A DNA stretch of 64,000 bases from Sweltsa coloradensis. Its lineage: Eukaryota; Arthropoda; Insecta; Plecoptera; Chloroperlidae. Where the stretch lies: assembly GCA_024449915.1 (NCBI GenBank), contig JAMZAV010004984.1, positions 1-64,000 on the forward strand. Reading direction: 5' to 3'. Of this stretch, positions 1-12,489 are shown piece after piece; position 1 is the stretch's first letter, and every line of letters starts with the position of its first letter. The notes under the pieces are model-generated. The model made no database searches, was not told the DNA's origin, and worked only from the letters and a program-made list of their open reading frames with translations. The position numbers were made by a program, and so were the translations under genes.

Positions 1-725
1 GTTTTTGCGAGCGAAGGAGCGTTCCATTTACTCTGCCGGAAAAATTAGTCACTGGTTTTTTTTTTTGTTTTTTGTTTTTTTGTTTTGTTGTTTGTTTTTT
101 TTTTTTGTTTGTTTATATGTCTCGCCATAACGTTCGAACGGAGGCTCGGATCGAGTTGAAATTTTTGACCATCCGCAAGTTTCGTTCTCGATTGAATGCC
201 ATTAGTTTTGTGGCAAAATCGTTCAAAAAGTTAAAAAGTTACATTAAAGTTAATCGAAAGTTTTTTTTTCAAACTTAAAGGGGACAAATCTGAGATAGCC
301 AAATCATTTAGAATGTCCGTCCGGTCACGAATATGTTAATTTTATTTTGATCCGATAAGTAGTGTAGATGGAAATTACATTATAACAAAAGTAACGTTGC
401 CATGGCAACAAAAAGACGCGCGAAGTTTCTAATGCACTGCCACCTAGAAGTAATCAAAATACTTTCGAGGAAGCAGTCTATTATTTGTCAACAAATAGTT
501 TTCCCAAGGAGTCAAGGTCCTCTAGATGGCGGTGGATTTTGTTCACAAAGTAAAGGTTTACACACGGGTTTACCCAAATACCTTGGCAATAATAAATAAT
601 ATTGGAAACATGGCCCTGTGGACAGCGAACGTCGCAAATTTTAAAATTTAAAAAAATGTGCAATGTGGGTCTAGCTATAGCACGTGCTCGCTTATCAACG
701 CGTCAACTGAGCGTTTCCTAGTTAA
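1..725 (-). repeat. Dispersed repeat R2, copy a (inverted relative to copy b)
   Basis: This stretch reads as the reverse complement of about 58,003-58,700, with scattered substitutions and small indels. Shared landmarks are the GGCAGAGT-AAATGG end, the AAACAAACAAA-type tract, the ACGTTATGGCGAGACATA block and the GCGAGCACGTGCTATAGC block at the other end. No coding potential was recognised. The window starts at or near the repeat end, so its outer boundary is not visible. Its A-rich tract of AAAC units next to one end resembles that of repeat R1. Confidence 0.8.
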
Positions 726-1329
726 TTTTGATGATTTTACCAAAATCCTAAAAATACATTTTATTTAGTTAGTTTTTTTGTGTTTGTTTAAAAAAAACTG
801 TGCCACTATTAAAGACTGACATATACATGACTACAAGCTATGTGCAAAGTCTGATAACAATCTGATAAAAACTAGCATAAGGAAGAGTTCCAGAAAAAAA
901 TCACTACTATTGCAGACTCTCTAGTAAATATAATATTTTGTTCCATAATTCTCAACTAATAGATATTGTACAATGTTTAAAGAACAATGTGTATATTTTC
1001 CAACAGGACATTGGAACTCAAGGTGGACAATTGTCAGAAGAGTGCCAACATAGATAGATTGATAGATTGGTTGTTGGTTGAAAGTTCATTAATCAAAAAT
1101 AAAAAGATTAATACAAGATAAATCAACAAAACAAAAACTTGATTTCCCACCCAAGAATACTGTCTAGTTCAATTAATTGCTAAACAATCATTTACCTGTT
1201 TTACTAAAGTTTCTTTTGAAATAACCTAAACTAATTTTGTGTCTTTATTTCCTAGGAATCGTCTTTAGTGTCGACGCGTCACCTTGGCTCAGACTCGCAT
1301 TGTCCAACAAACTAAAACACGCTGTGATA
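726..1329. other. AT-rich stretch, nothing recognised
   Basis: No gene, RNA or clear repeat was seen. A pyrimidine run ending in CTAG at about 1,254 precedes an open frame running into the R3 repeat. It looks like a splice acceptor but has no supporting homology. Confidence 0.3.
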
Positions 1330-1520
1330 TTTGTAGACACTGGCAGTACGGTTTACTTGAGGGAGAGCCACCTTCCCACGACAATCAACACAAATAGTCT
1401 AAATCTAAAGAAGAGTATAAATGCAAAAAATATATGTGTAACGTCAATTATTGCTCAACTTGTTGTTGTTGTTGTTGTTGTGTTGGGTTGTTGTTGTTGC
1501 ACAACTGCACATTTGTGCGA
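1330..1520 (+). repeat. Dispersed repeat R3, copy a, with (TTG)n tail
   Basis: The block from CACTGGCAGTACGGTT to the TTGTTGTTG tail recurs at 12,178-12,345 with few differences. A simple-sequence tail at one end fits a SINE or the 3' end of a LINE. That assignment is an inference, since no promoter box or protein was found. Confidence 0.6.
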
Positions 1521-1707
1521 GTAGTATGAAAACAAGTCAAGAAAATTGTTTCGAAAAAGAACAAATAGATAGTGGTATCATTCAACAGCTTTTATATTCG
1601 TACCAAAAATTTACTGATGGAAAAAGAAAAAACCACTACGTGCTTAAATCTAAATCAAATACTAAGCCTACTTGAAAATACTCGATTTTTTACTGTAAAA
1701 TTTTTCA

Positions 1708-1811
1708 AAAGGTGTTTATATATGTGTTTTGCAATTGTTTTTCAAATTAATTTATTCAAATGTGTTTATATATGTGTTTTGCAATTGTTTTTCAAATTAA
1801 TTTATTCAAAT
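1708..1811 (+). repeat. Perfect 52-bp tandem duplication
   Basis: The unit from about 1,708 (GTGTTTATATATGTGTTTTG) to the TTTATTCAAAT end is immediately repeated without visible change. It looks like a recent local duplication. Confidence 0.85.
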
Positions 1812-3212
1812 GTTGTACACTGCCTACAAACATGTTTGAGATATGTAATTATTACACAATAATAGTCTAGAGTAGAGACGTCTCTGCAATAATTGCAATG
1901 ATTTATTTGAAAGTAATTGCTTTTTAAAACAATATTTTCAATGTTGATGTTATTTGTTTGGTGTGTATTCACAAATAAATTGGGGTACTCTTTGTTTTTG
2001 TTTTCTAGTGAGAGGCCTTGGGCGCTGTTGTGTATGAAGTAAGGGTACATTCTACTTGTAGTCTCGTTTGGGTTGGCCAGTTTTCCATTTAGCGTAACAT
2101 GTGCTTTCCGGCCTGTATCTTGGAAAAATTGTAAACATTGTAATGTTTATTGGAGGTTTTGTGAAATTCTTGCATGATTTTTCATTTGCGATTCTTTGTT
2201 AAGAGTGCTGTTTTAACCCGTGGAATTTACGTAGAGAGAAGAGAGCTTGCTTTACCGGACTCAAAAGGCAGGACTAGCGATATTCCAATCATGATTTTCG
2301 AGCCAATAACAGCGCGGGCGAGCTATATGATTCACAGTCACCCGAGATACGTGTTACGCTGTGCACTCGCTGACTGACTGAGCGGGTCCCACTGCGCATA
2401 GACCCCGCACGAAGTTACATGAGTGAATAATTGTAGCTTGTTAGTTGTTTCAAACACAATCACTTCGCGATTGTCTACGGTATTTTATTATACTGCACGT
2501 CTTTAATCTCTCATTCCCAATAGAATATGATTATTTTATTACACATATTATTAGGACACTATTAATCGTTATACTGGAAATACGAGTAGGCAATTAATAA
2601 AACAACGAATAAAAACTTAAAAATGTAACCTGGTACTGCGTTTGTCTTGAGCGACTTATTGTTGAATAACGACTAAAGGGAAAACGTGGAGACACAAGTG
2701 AAATGGTGGCATCCATGTCAAGGTGAAGATAAGCAGTGCTAGGAACTATCAAATTCAATTCATTTTGCAATCATAAGATGTCTTGTTTCTCGCTTCTTAC
2801 ATCGCGGTTAATAATCAATCGTACTCAGCCTACAGAATTAGTTAACTTCGTTTAAATGACCAAGACAAGAGGACGTATAATCAAAGATTAGTAAAAATTA
2901 AATCGAATACTAAATAAATTTGATTCTCAACAATAAGCGTTCTGGTCGTTTGTATGGTGTAGGAGGGGATAGTGCTGCGTGGCTGTTTGCAATAAACAGA
3001 TCCTCACATACATTGCAGATAGAATTCTGTGCTGTGTGTTAATTTTGTGTCGTATTTGATAGATTGAGAGTTTTCCCTTACATCTTCTTCCCATAGTATC
3101 CAAATACGCATTTACAGGAGTAAAAATTACACACACACGTAATTTTTTTTTCACACGCCGTAAACTTTCTCACATTTTCACTAGCAATACTCGCACTTCT
3201 ACAATTACATTT
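1812..3212. other. Unassigned AT-rich DNA with one GC-richer patch
   Basis: No gene recognised. Bases 2,290-2,420 are richer in GC and CpG than the surroundings, which could mark an old promoter or repeat, but nothing confirms this. Confidence 0.25.
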
Positions 3213-4157
3213 ACCACCTTACCTTACCAAACTCAAAACAGTAGGTGAAGATAATAAACAAGTGCACAGTCATTTAATCGTATCAGTCAATAAACGTAGC
3301 TCATATGCCACATAGACCAAGTACTCGATCATAGATATAGAATAATATATGCGCTACCGGTCGGAGGCAGAATCGCATTTTTCAACCGCTTGCAGACCTT
3401 CAGTGCTCCCATGATAACATCAAAATGACTGGCCCGAAAATTATGCAATTTTGGGAGAAGTTAGATAGTTGTATAGTGTTTGCAACATATTGAACATATT
3501 GCTAATTTTTTTCACAATTTTCCACCTAAAAAATCAAGAAAAACGACAAATTTTATAAATTTTCGTATTTTTACGTATTTTCTTTTTTTTTTTTTGCAGA
3601 AAATGGGGGAAACAATTAACGTTCTGTTCAAAACGTTGCAAACATTATACAATTATCTAACTTCTACCAAAATTGCATAATTTTACCTTACCTTCCCAAA
3701 ACTCAAAACAGTAGGTGAAGATAATAAACAAGTGCACAGTCATTTAATCGTATCAGTCAATAAACGTAGCTCATATGCCACATAGACCAAGTACTCAATC
3801 ATAGATATAGAATAATATATGCGCTACCGGTCGGAGGCAGAATCGCATTTTTCAACCGCTTGCAGACCTTCAGTGCTCCCATGATAACATCGAAATGACC
3901 GGCCCGAAAATTATGTAATTTTGGGAGAAGTTAGATAATTGTATAGTGTTTGCAACATATTGAACATATTGCTAATTTTTTTTACAATTTTCTACCAAAA
4001 AAATCAAGAAATACGACAAATTTTATAAATTTTACGTATTTTTACGTATTTTCTTTTTTTTTTTTTTTTGCAGAAAATGGGGGAAACAGTTAACGTTCTG
4101 TTCAAAACGTTGCAAACATTTGAACAATTATCTAACTTCTCCCAAAATTGTATAATT
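3213..4157 (+). repeat. Tandem duplication, unit about 471 bp, containing a MITE-like palindrome
   Basis: The segment starting near ACCAAACTCAAAACAGTAGG is repeated almost unchanged: first unit about 3,213-3,684, second about 3,685-4,157. The join lies inside the palindromic element, so the first element copy lacks its right terminus. The two units differ at few positions, so the duplication is recent. Confidence 0.85.
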
Positions 4158-4190
4158 TTCGGACTAGTCATTTCGATGTTATCATGGGAG
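3873..4190. mobile_element. MITE-like inverted-repeat element, complete copy in the second duplication unit
   Basis: The left end GTGCTCCCATGATAACATCG is mirrored by CGATGTTATCATGGGAG at the right end, and the inner AATTTTGGGAGAAGTTAGATAA block is mirrored by a TTATCTAACTTCTCCCAAAATT block. Related copies lie at 3,403-3,684 (truncated) and 6,637-6,943. There is no coding capacity. No convincing target-site duplication was seen, and related sequence extends beyond the palindrome on both sides. Confidence 0.65.
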
Positions 4191-4199
4191 AGCAGAACC

Positions 4200-6570
4200 A
4201 TTACGTTTTGGTCAAACTTTAACCTGTAAGAGACATATCGGAAATAAAGTAGATTTGAATAGATTTAAATAAATTCCCGTGTTCAATACCACATGAATAC
4301 TTATACGATACGATACGATACTTATTATATACATCATGAAAATTCCACCACAGTCGTTTGTCCGCTGGAGAGCAAACGAAACATAAACACACATACTATT
4401 CAAAATATAAACAAACACGAGCTATTTTCTCAAGATTGACATATTGGAGTCTTCATAACGCAATTCCAATAATAATAATTTTTTATTATTACTCGATGAA
4501 CGTATCTAGGGAAAGGAACACATCAATAATTGTTGCAAAATACAGCTGCTGTTTAAAATGGATTTGCATTCGAATCGAAACATAGCCAATTTCCATAATG
4601 AATTGCTTGATGATGGCTTGTTGGCCGCTCGATTTAATTACATTTGTATCATACTATATCCGATATTGGAATCAAGATTGCACTTTTATGGAAATCAATC
4701 CAAAAATTAAAAAAATATATCCACACATTTTCTACATCTGCGTCATTGTAGAAGCGTAAATGATGGATTAGGGGAGAAACAAATGACGAAAGAATTAAGC
4801 AATATGACAATATTTTGACTTATGAGACTGATTGAAGGAAGGTCATCAATAAATCGAAACATTTGCAATTACCTACTATTAAACTTTAAAAATTTAAAGT
4901 TAAAAAATCATATCATGGGGATGGCCAAGGTTGAAAACGGAAAAATGGAAATAACACAATTTTGACAGCAACAAGGCAAGTTATCTCAAGAATGTGTGTA
5001 GGACGTCAGTGCGACGGTGCGACTGTGTGATTCACTTATTGGTGTGACCGAAAGTATTACATTACAACGCGGGGAACGGTTATCTGTGTTGGCCTCTCAC
5101 AACACTCATTCAAGGTCAAATACAAGTGCGTGTATTGATCGAGTTCGTCTCCCGCTACCGAAAAACATCACTCCGACGTCGTCATTTTAATAATATTCAG
5201 AGTTCGGCGCGGAGTTCGGACACAAGTTGAATAATTTGAATGAAAATTTCAATATCCTCTTTCACCTTCCGTCAAAAAGTTCACATACTTGGTGATAGCC
5301 TGAGGTAGGAAGGAAAACTGATCACTGCACTAAGTGACTTCGAATTTTTGGTATGAGAGGGGTTTTCATGTATGCATGTATTGGGTTTCTTCGGGCTTAT
5401 GACAATACTATGAATATTATAATAATCAATAGATAATACGCACTATAGACATGCACGACTGCCATGTTATTGTTAATAAAAAAAAAACTTCGAATTTCGT
5501 TTACATAATATCACACTCCCATTAATCGAGATAAATAACAAATTTAAAACCTGAAAATAAGTGTGCCACAGTTACAAGATAACTTATAACTGTCTTGATC
5601 GAGACCAAATTATTGAATGCTATTACGTCTTACAAATGTATCTCAAGTGAGTGGCTCGTTATCTATTGGAGAATAGATGGTTGTTGATGTTTGCGAGAGT
5701 GTTATACGCGGAGTGTGAGGGGAACTGGTTGCTTGACGATAAACAGAGCATCACACATGTCTTCATTTATTTATTCTCAATATGCTTGTTAGCGAATCAA
5801 AGGCGCCAAGGATTTCCCCACATATTTTATTTTCACCTTCACCACCACCACCACTCGTCGTCAACATAGTCTCCCACCGAACGGAATATTCCTTTAACAA
5901 AATTTATAATGCCAAAGCAAGCGCTAGGTGAAGAAAAAAATCAATATTTTCTAATCAGTTAATGAACTCAGTTAATATAAATATTAATATCCAGTTCGTA
6001 CACCGTCTAATGAGCTAGATGTTTGTGGTTCTAAATAGATGATCCAATGCAACTCAAGACGATGAGTGGATACGGTGGAATGGAGAGTAGGCCTACGTTA
6101 GATTATTACTTATAATGTCATCGAACCCGCGTCCCTTTGGTGCCATAATATGCTTATCATACCTGCGCACTATGTGTGAACCACCATAAATGGCATCTTA
6201 TAGCCTATTATAAATGAAATACAATGCATGCTGGATGAATAAAATTACTTCCTAAATGATCAAGGCTGTCCGCGGCTCCGACACAGATCCGAAGCGCACG
6301 ACTCCTATAAATAATACCGATAATTAGATCGAATCCTAGGTAAGATATGGAAATTTTGAATTGATATGATTTTGATAAATCATGATCATGTCCAATACAT
6401 TCAAAGAGACAGTAAGCATCAAGCTCAACTCCAAAAGTACCAAGAAATCATTATAATATAATAGTATTAAAATTACTCGTTTAATCCTTTACAATATGAC
6501 ACTGACTGTACAATAATGGCCTCTCGGCATGGGGATTGTTTAAAACACGCCCTAGACCCGGCTTGAAACA
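4200..6570. other. Unassigned AT-rich DNA
   Basis: No gene, RNA or repeat recognised. Bases 4,990-5,220 are somewhat CpG-richer. A short (CAC)n-like run is at about 5,838-5,856. Confidence 0.25.
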
Positions 6571-6636
6571 TAAAACTGCAGAGAGCGCCACCGGTCGGAG
6601 GCGGAATCACATTTTTTAACCGCTTGCAGACCTTCC

Positions 6637-6943
6637 GTGCTCCCATGATAACATCGAAATGGATGGACCGAAAATTATGCAATTTTGGGAGAAGTTAGAT
6701 AATTGTATAATGTTTGCAACGTATTGATCAGAATGTACTTTTTATTCCCCATTTTCCACCAAAAAAATCAAGAAGTACGTCAAATTTTCCAATTTTCACG
6801 TATTTTCTTGATTTTTTTTGGCGGAAAATGGGTGAAAAAAAGTGCATTCTGATCAATACGTTGCAAACATTATTCAATTATCTAACTTCTCCTAAAATAG
6901 CATAATTTTCGGTCCAGCCATTTCGATGTTATCATGGGAGCAC
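6637..6943. mobile_element. MITE-like inverted-repeat element, third copy
   Basis: The ends GTGCTCCCATGATAACATCG and its complement enclose a near-perfect palindrome of about 300 bp whose central part reads AAATCAAGAA-type purines followed by their complement. The flanks (ACCGGTCGGAGGC on the left; ACCATTACATTTTGGTCAA on the right) also match the 3.2-4.2 kb copies. The repeated unit is therefore longer than the palindrome. It is non-coding. Confidence 0.7.
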
Positions 6944-6979
6944 GAAACCATTACATTTTGGTCAACTTTTAGCTTGAAA

Positions 6980-7611
6980 GAGACACCTTAAAGAGGAAAT
7001 TAAATTTTGATTAATGAAATGGTTTGTATACTTGTATTTTTTCCCACAACCAAAATGGAACGCGATGATTAATAGTTTTTTTGCGAAATTTTACAAATTT
7101 TTCGACGGCATTTAAACATTCTTGTTCATAATAATATTTCAATTTCATTGTTCAATAGTTTTGATTTTATTATTAGACTAGTTTTAAAACTAGTTTGTTT
7201 CATCAAAGTCCCTCTTTCACTCATATTTCCCATACTTTTTCATATGGTGGCCCGAGGGCGATATAAACAGTATTGTACAGTTGCGAGTGCTCACCCAAGA
7301 TTGTATAGTGTGTATACTCTGTCTGCGTACAGACGGTAAACACCCACCCACAGGGTGACGTAGGAGAGGGAATATAGTTGCTTCAGGGCAAGTCTTTCAG
7401 ATTTGGAATTTATAAGCCACAGGTGCGATCCCTCATTGTAGCACGCACTAAAAGCACGTGGCTACAAAACATTTGTTCCATCATACATCTTGTAATACCC
7501 AAAGCCCTCTACGTACTTGTAGTCGAGGAAACGCTCTTCAGTCCTGAAAACTAGAGTGTGTTTGTTTGTTTACATGATGAGCCCATTTAGTACAGGGCCG
7601 TTGTGATATGA
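6980..7611. other. Unassigned DNA
   Basis: Nothing recognised between the MITE-like element and the giant inverted repeat. Confidence 0.2.
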
Positions 7612-10600
7612 CCCACGCATTCAAAAAAACAAGCAGGGACCGCTTGGGATTTATTAAGGTGGTCTCCTGAACATCCCCAACAGAATCCCAAAAAATCCGG
7701 TTGCGGGTTATCCGCCATTTTGAAAATCAATTTTCAATTTTTTTAATTTTGTCGAAGAATGAAAAATTGGCTATATTGAGCGAAGTATTGGACCGAAATA
7801 GCTCAAATTTGTTTTAAATTGTTTTCAAAGAAACTATTAAAGCATTTGGTGCGCCCTGCTTTGATTATCTGGCGACCTACGGCCCATGATGGAAACTTTT
7901 ACTCTTTTTCTTTCAATTATTGGAATAGTTTTCGCATATTTATCAATATAAAGTAGAAACTAACGATCCGATGAAAATTTGTTTCAAATAAAAGTTGTAG
8001 AGCATGAAAAAACACACCCATTTCATATTCTGGACTGTCTTCGTAGGGTGAGCAGTGTCAGATGATTGCTCGATGCTCTATCACTAGCGCAGTCCCTGGC
8101 CATAAGTCTCGTATGAATTTCGACCTCTATAGATTTTCTCCTTTGATCCTGTTAGGGTATACCTTAAGGATAAACAATCTTGGGTAAACATCTGGCATCC
8201 CGGGTCTAAGTTTTTTTTACGACTCCATCTTCTTTTGGGCACGCACTTGGTTTTCATACATTTTACATAATTTTGACAACATGTGTAATAAATCTGACTT
8301 TATATTTGGATTCTCCAACAAATTTCTAATTAAATGATTTGAATTTGCCAATTTGGTCATCCTGGGAACATTGTGGGATTATTTATAGGGAAATACATAT
8401 TATTATTAGTCCTGCATAAAGGTGATCTATTTCGTCAAATTGTGCGTTTCATGATAGACGTAAAATTTGGCACCCAGTATACGAAAATGTAATTGGATAA
8501 TTGACTATATAGGGCAATCTCATTATTGCCCCACGACCACGACACCAATGACGGCCATTTTACAAGGTGGTCACAAAACTTATTTTTGAAAATTTATGAC
8601 AGAATGTTGAAATTTGGTACACACTCATAACATGTCATTGAAAAATGACTGTTAAACAGGGCCATGTCAAAATAACTAAGACAATGGCACCAATGGTGGC
8701 CATTTTAGAAGATGGCCTACACACATTAATATGAACTACGTAAATTTTATGATAGAATCTTGTTATTTGGTACACACATAGGGCACTTCATTGAAAAATG
8801 TCATATTTATGTGTTATATCAATACTTTTTAGAAACAATGTGGTATGGATCCGCTATCGCGTATCTTGATAAGTTGCTATGGCATTAAAAACTACCAATA
8901 ATACTGCTTATAATAATTCACTTGTTTTCCTTTTACACTGTAGGCAAATATTGACAAGTTTATTTAATTACACTATATTGTTTGAATGTTTATGCATTTT
9001 AAATGCGCCCAGACCGCGAGAAATCGATTTAAACACAAAATTACTGTTTTACGATGTTCATGAAAGCTTCCATAAGTATTTTAAAAAATCAGGTCTGCGA
9101 AATTAAATTTTGCATTTACCCGGAATAAGGGTTTTTCGATTGATGGTATTTTGAAATTTTCTCAAAAATGCTCTATTTGACTGTCCATTGTTAAGCACTA
9201 AATTGCATTTGAGGAAAAATTCTTTCTACACACATTGAATTGACTTAAATAACGATCCGATTACAACCAAAGTTGTAATCCAATATGGCTGATAATTCCT
9301 AATATCCACAACATCTAAGTGAATGATGTAACAAAAGAGTGTAAAAACAGCACGAAAAGAGTATTCATATTGTGGATATTAGGAATTATCAGCCATATTA
9401 GATTAAAACTTTGGTTGAAATCGGATCGTTATTTAAGTCATTTCAATGTGCGTAGAAAGAATTTTTCCTCAAATGCAATTTAGTGCTAAACAATGGACTG
9501 TCAAATATGGCATTTTTGAGAAAATACCAACAATGGAAAAACCATAATTCCGGTAAATGCAAAATCTAATTTCGCAGACCTTATTTTTTTAAATACTTAT
9601 GGAAGCTTTCATGAACATCGTAAAACAGTAATTTTGAGTTTAAATCGATTTCTCGCGGATTTATCAAACATAGTTTGATGCTGGGCGCATTTAAAATGCA
9701 TAAACATTCAAACCATGTAGTGTAATTATAGAACTTGTCAATAATTGCCTACAGTGTATAAGGAAAACAAGTGAATTATTATAAGCAGTATTATTGGTAG
9801 TTTTTTTTGCCATAGCAACTTATCAAGATACGTGATAGCGGATCCATATCACATTGTAAAGTATTGACATACACATAAATATGACATTTTTCAATGAAGT
9901 GCCCTATGAGTGTACCAAATGATTCTATCATAAAATGGCCGCCATTGGTGGCCATCTTCTAAAATGGCCGCCATTGGTGCCATTGTCTTAGTTAGTTTGA
10001 CATGGCCCTGTTTAACAGTCAATTTTCAATGACCAAATTTCAACATTCTGTCATAAATTTTCAAAAATAAGTTTTGTGACCACCTTGTAAAATGGCCGTC
10101 ATTGGTGTCGTGGTCGTGGGGCAATAATGAGATTGCCCTATATAGTCAATTAATTATCCATTACATTTTCGTATACTGGGTGCCAATTTTATATGTCTAT
10201 CATGAAACGCACAATTTGACGAAAAAAAGATCACCTTTTTGCAGGACTAATAATAATATGTATTTCCCTATAAATAACCCCACAATGTTCCCATGATGAC
10301 CAAATTGGCAAATTCAAATCATTTAATAAGAAATTTGTTGGAGAATCCAAATATAAAGTCAGATTTATTACACATGTTGTCAAAAGTATGTAAAATGTAT
10401 GAAAACCAAGTGCGTGTACTTCTCGTATGCCCAAAAGAAGATGGAGTCGTAAAAAAAAACTTAGACCCGGGATGCCAGATGTTTACCCAAGATTGTTTAT
10501 CCTTAAGGTATACCCTAACAGGAGCAAAGTAGAAAATCTATAGAGGTCGAAAATCTATAGAGGTCGAAATTCATACGAGACTTATGGCCAGGGACTGCGC

Positions 10601-11130
10601 TAGTGATAGAGCATCGAGCTATCATCTGACACTGCTCACCGCACAATTGTATTGCTTGTCATGTAGCGTTCGGCCATTGTTATCTACGAAGACAGTCTAG
10701 AATATGAAATGGATGTGTTTTTTCATGCTCTACAACTTTTATTTGAAACAAATTTTCATCGGATCGTTAGTTTCTATTTTATTTTAATAAATATGTAAAA
10801 ACAATTTAGATAACTTTTTAAAAAGAGAGTAATAATTTGAATCAAGTCAATCAAGTCGCCAGTGAATCAAAACAGGGCGCGCCAAACGCGTAATTATCAA
10901 ACAACCGATTCTTATCAAACATTTTAAAACAATTTTGAGCTATTTCGGTCCAATACTTCCCTCAATATCGCTAATTTTCCATTCTTCGACAAAACTAAAA
11001 AATCTGAAAATTGATTTTCAAAATGGCGGATAACCCGCAAACGGATTTTTTGGGATTCTGTTGGGGATGTTCAGGAGACCTACCTGAACAAATTCCAAAT
11101 GGTCCCTGCTTGTTTTTTTGAATGCGTGGG
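7612..11130. mobile_element. Giant inverted repeat (foldback-type element), arms about 1.7 kb
   Basis: The left arm runs from CCCACGCATTC (7,612) to about 9,311. The right arm is its reverse complement, from about 9,369 to GAATGCGTGGG (11,130). Only about 58 bp at 9,312-9,368 is unique. Pairing can be followed through many landmarks, for example GGATCCGCTATCGCG near 8,850 and its partner near 9,835, and the CCGCCATTTTGAAAATCAATTTTC blocks near each end. Differences are scattered substitutions plus an extra segment of about 45 bp at 10,642-10,685 in the right arm and an 18-bp tandem duplication near 10,530-10,566. No long ORF is present, so this is probably a non-autonomous element. The right end abuts TTAA and the left end ATGA. 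GGG|TTAA would fit a piggyBac- or Kolobok-like target, but the left side does not support it. Confidence 0.8.
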
Positions 11131-12177
11131 TTAAGGCCTAAAATGAGCTAATTGCACTGTGCATGTTGATTTTGAGTAGCCACGCCTAGACGACCTTTAC
11201 AAACTGCTGTTGGTGACATATATACTTGTACCATCGCGTTGACCTTGAAAATCACATTTAGTTGACTAGAAAAATTCACCTTCAGTTGACTACAACGAGC
11301 CAGTTTCTTTCAATTCTACTTACCCCATACTAGGCCTGCTGTAATTTTGAAAGATTAATAGACCGTTGATACACTTGCAAATTAACCATTTTCATTATCG
11401 CTATCGTCATTACGGAGGCTATTTTTATGTACGGTAAAAGATTATCCACTATTAAAAAAGGCTTCTACACAAATTAAATGTTTTTATATTGAAACAATAG
11501 GCGATTATCATAAATCATTGATTAAAAGTGTTTTAGTTTTATCATTCACTTGCAAATACGACAAGGGATTTCCTTTGGTAGATTGTCTTGTGTGGTACAG
11601 ACGCAAGTCTGGTTGGAACACACCACTTGGTGACGGCCGCACGACCTGTAGAGCGAAATGACGTCCCTATAGGGTGGGCCGTGAGAAGGTGGCTATTTAT
11701 TTCCAGTTTACATGGTGGGTTTTTGGTTGTTTTAGCCGCGGCAATTGTGTATTGCTTTTTCGTGTCAATGAGTGTGTAATATTGTGTTTAAATTGTAATT
11801 CTAACTTTTTGTTATGTAGATTTAGGATGTTTCCCATAGTTGAGATTTGCACATTTAGTGGCTGTGTCAACTAGCATTGGATTTTGCATCGTTTCAAATA
11901 GCACGTGTATGTTATGTGTTTTGTCGTCAATTTCACAACATACACCTACAATCGGTCTTTTTTATTACATTTTTAAACGTTATTGTGCAGTAGCAAGATT
12001 TGCGGCAGCTGTTTAAATATTTGTAACAAGTGAAGAGCGTTTTTCAGGGGCCCAGAAGTCATCGTGGCACAACAAGACACGACCCATTTAATGTAACGCA
12101 TTTGCATACTTTGCGAATGTAGAAAAAATGTGTCGGAGAGAGAAAAATCTTGTCAAGGAGCAATGACACAGTCTACC
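11131..12177. other. Unassigned DNA
   Basis: Nothing recognised apart from ordinary AT-rich sequence. Confidence 0.2.
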
Positions 12178-12345
12178 GAACACTGGCAGTACGGTTGACT
12201 GGAGGGAGAGCCACCTTCCAACGATAATCAAGACAAATAGTCTAAATTTAAAAAAAGAGTATAAATGCAAAAATACATGTGTAACGTCAATTATTGCTCA
12301 ACTTGTTGTTGTTGTTGTTGGGTTGGGTTGTTGTTCATTCGAGTA
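12178..12345 (+). repeat. Dispersed repeat R3, copy b
   Basis: Matches 1,330-1,520 from CACTGGCAGTACGGTT through GTAACGTCAATTATTGCTCA to the (TTG)n tail. After the tail, a TTCATTCGAGTAGG-type unit of about 23 bp is repeated three times (about 12,335-12,402). Confidence 0.65.
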
Positions 12346-12489
12346 GGTACCCAATTGTTCATTCGAGTAGGTACCCAATTGTTCATTCGAGTAGGAACCC
12401 AATTGTATTGCTAAATTTTGTAAGGTACTACTTTCAAGTTACTTTTTCTCCTTCACTTTTTCTACAATTATATAGAGAACTTGACCGCT

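Noticed and set aside
1237..1524. 95-aa frame after an acceptor-like CTAG
   Set aside because: Its second half lies in repeat R3 and runs into the (TTG)n tail. The first half has no recognisable motif.
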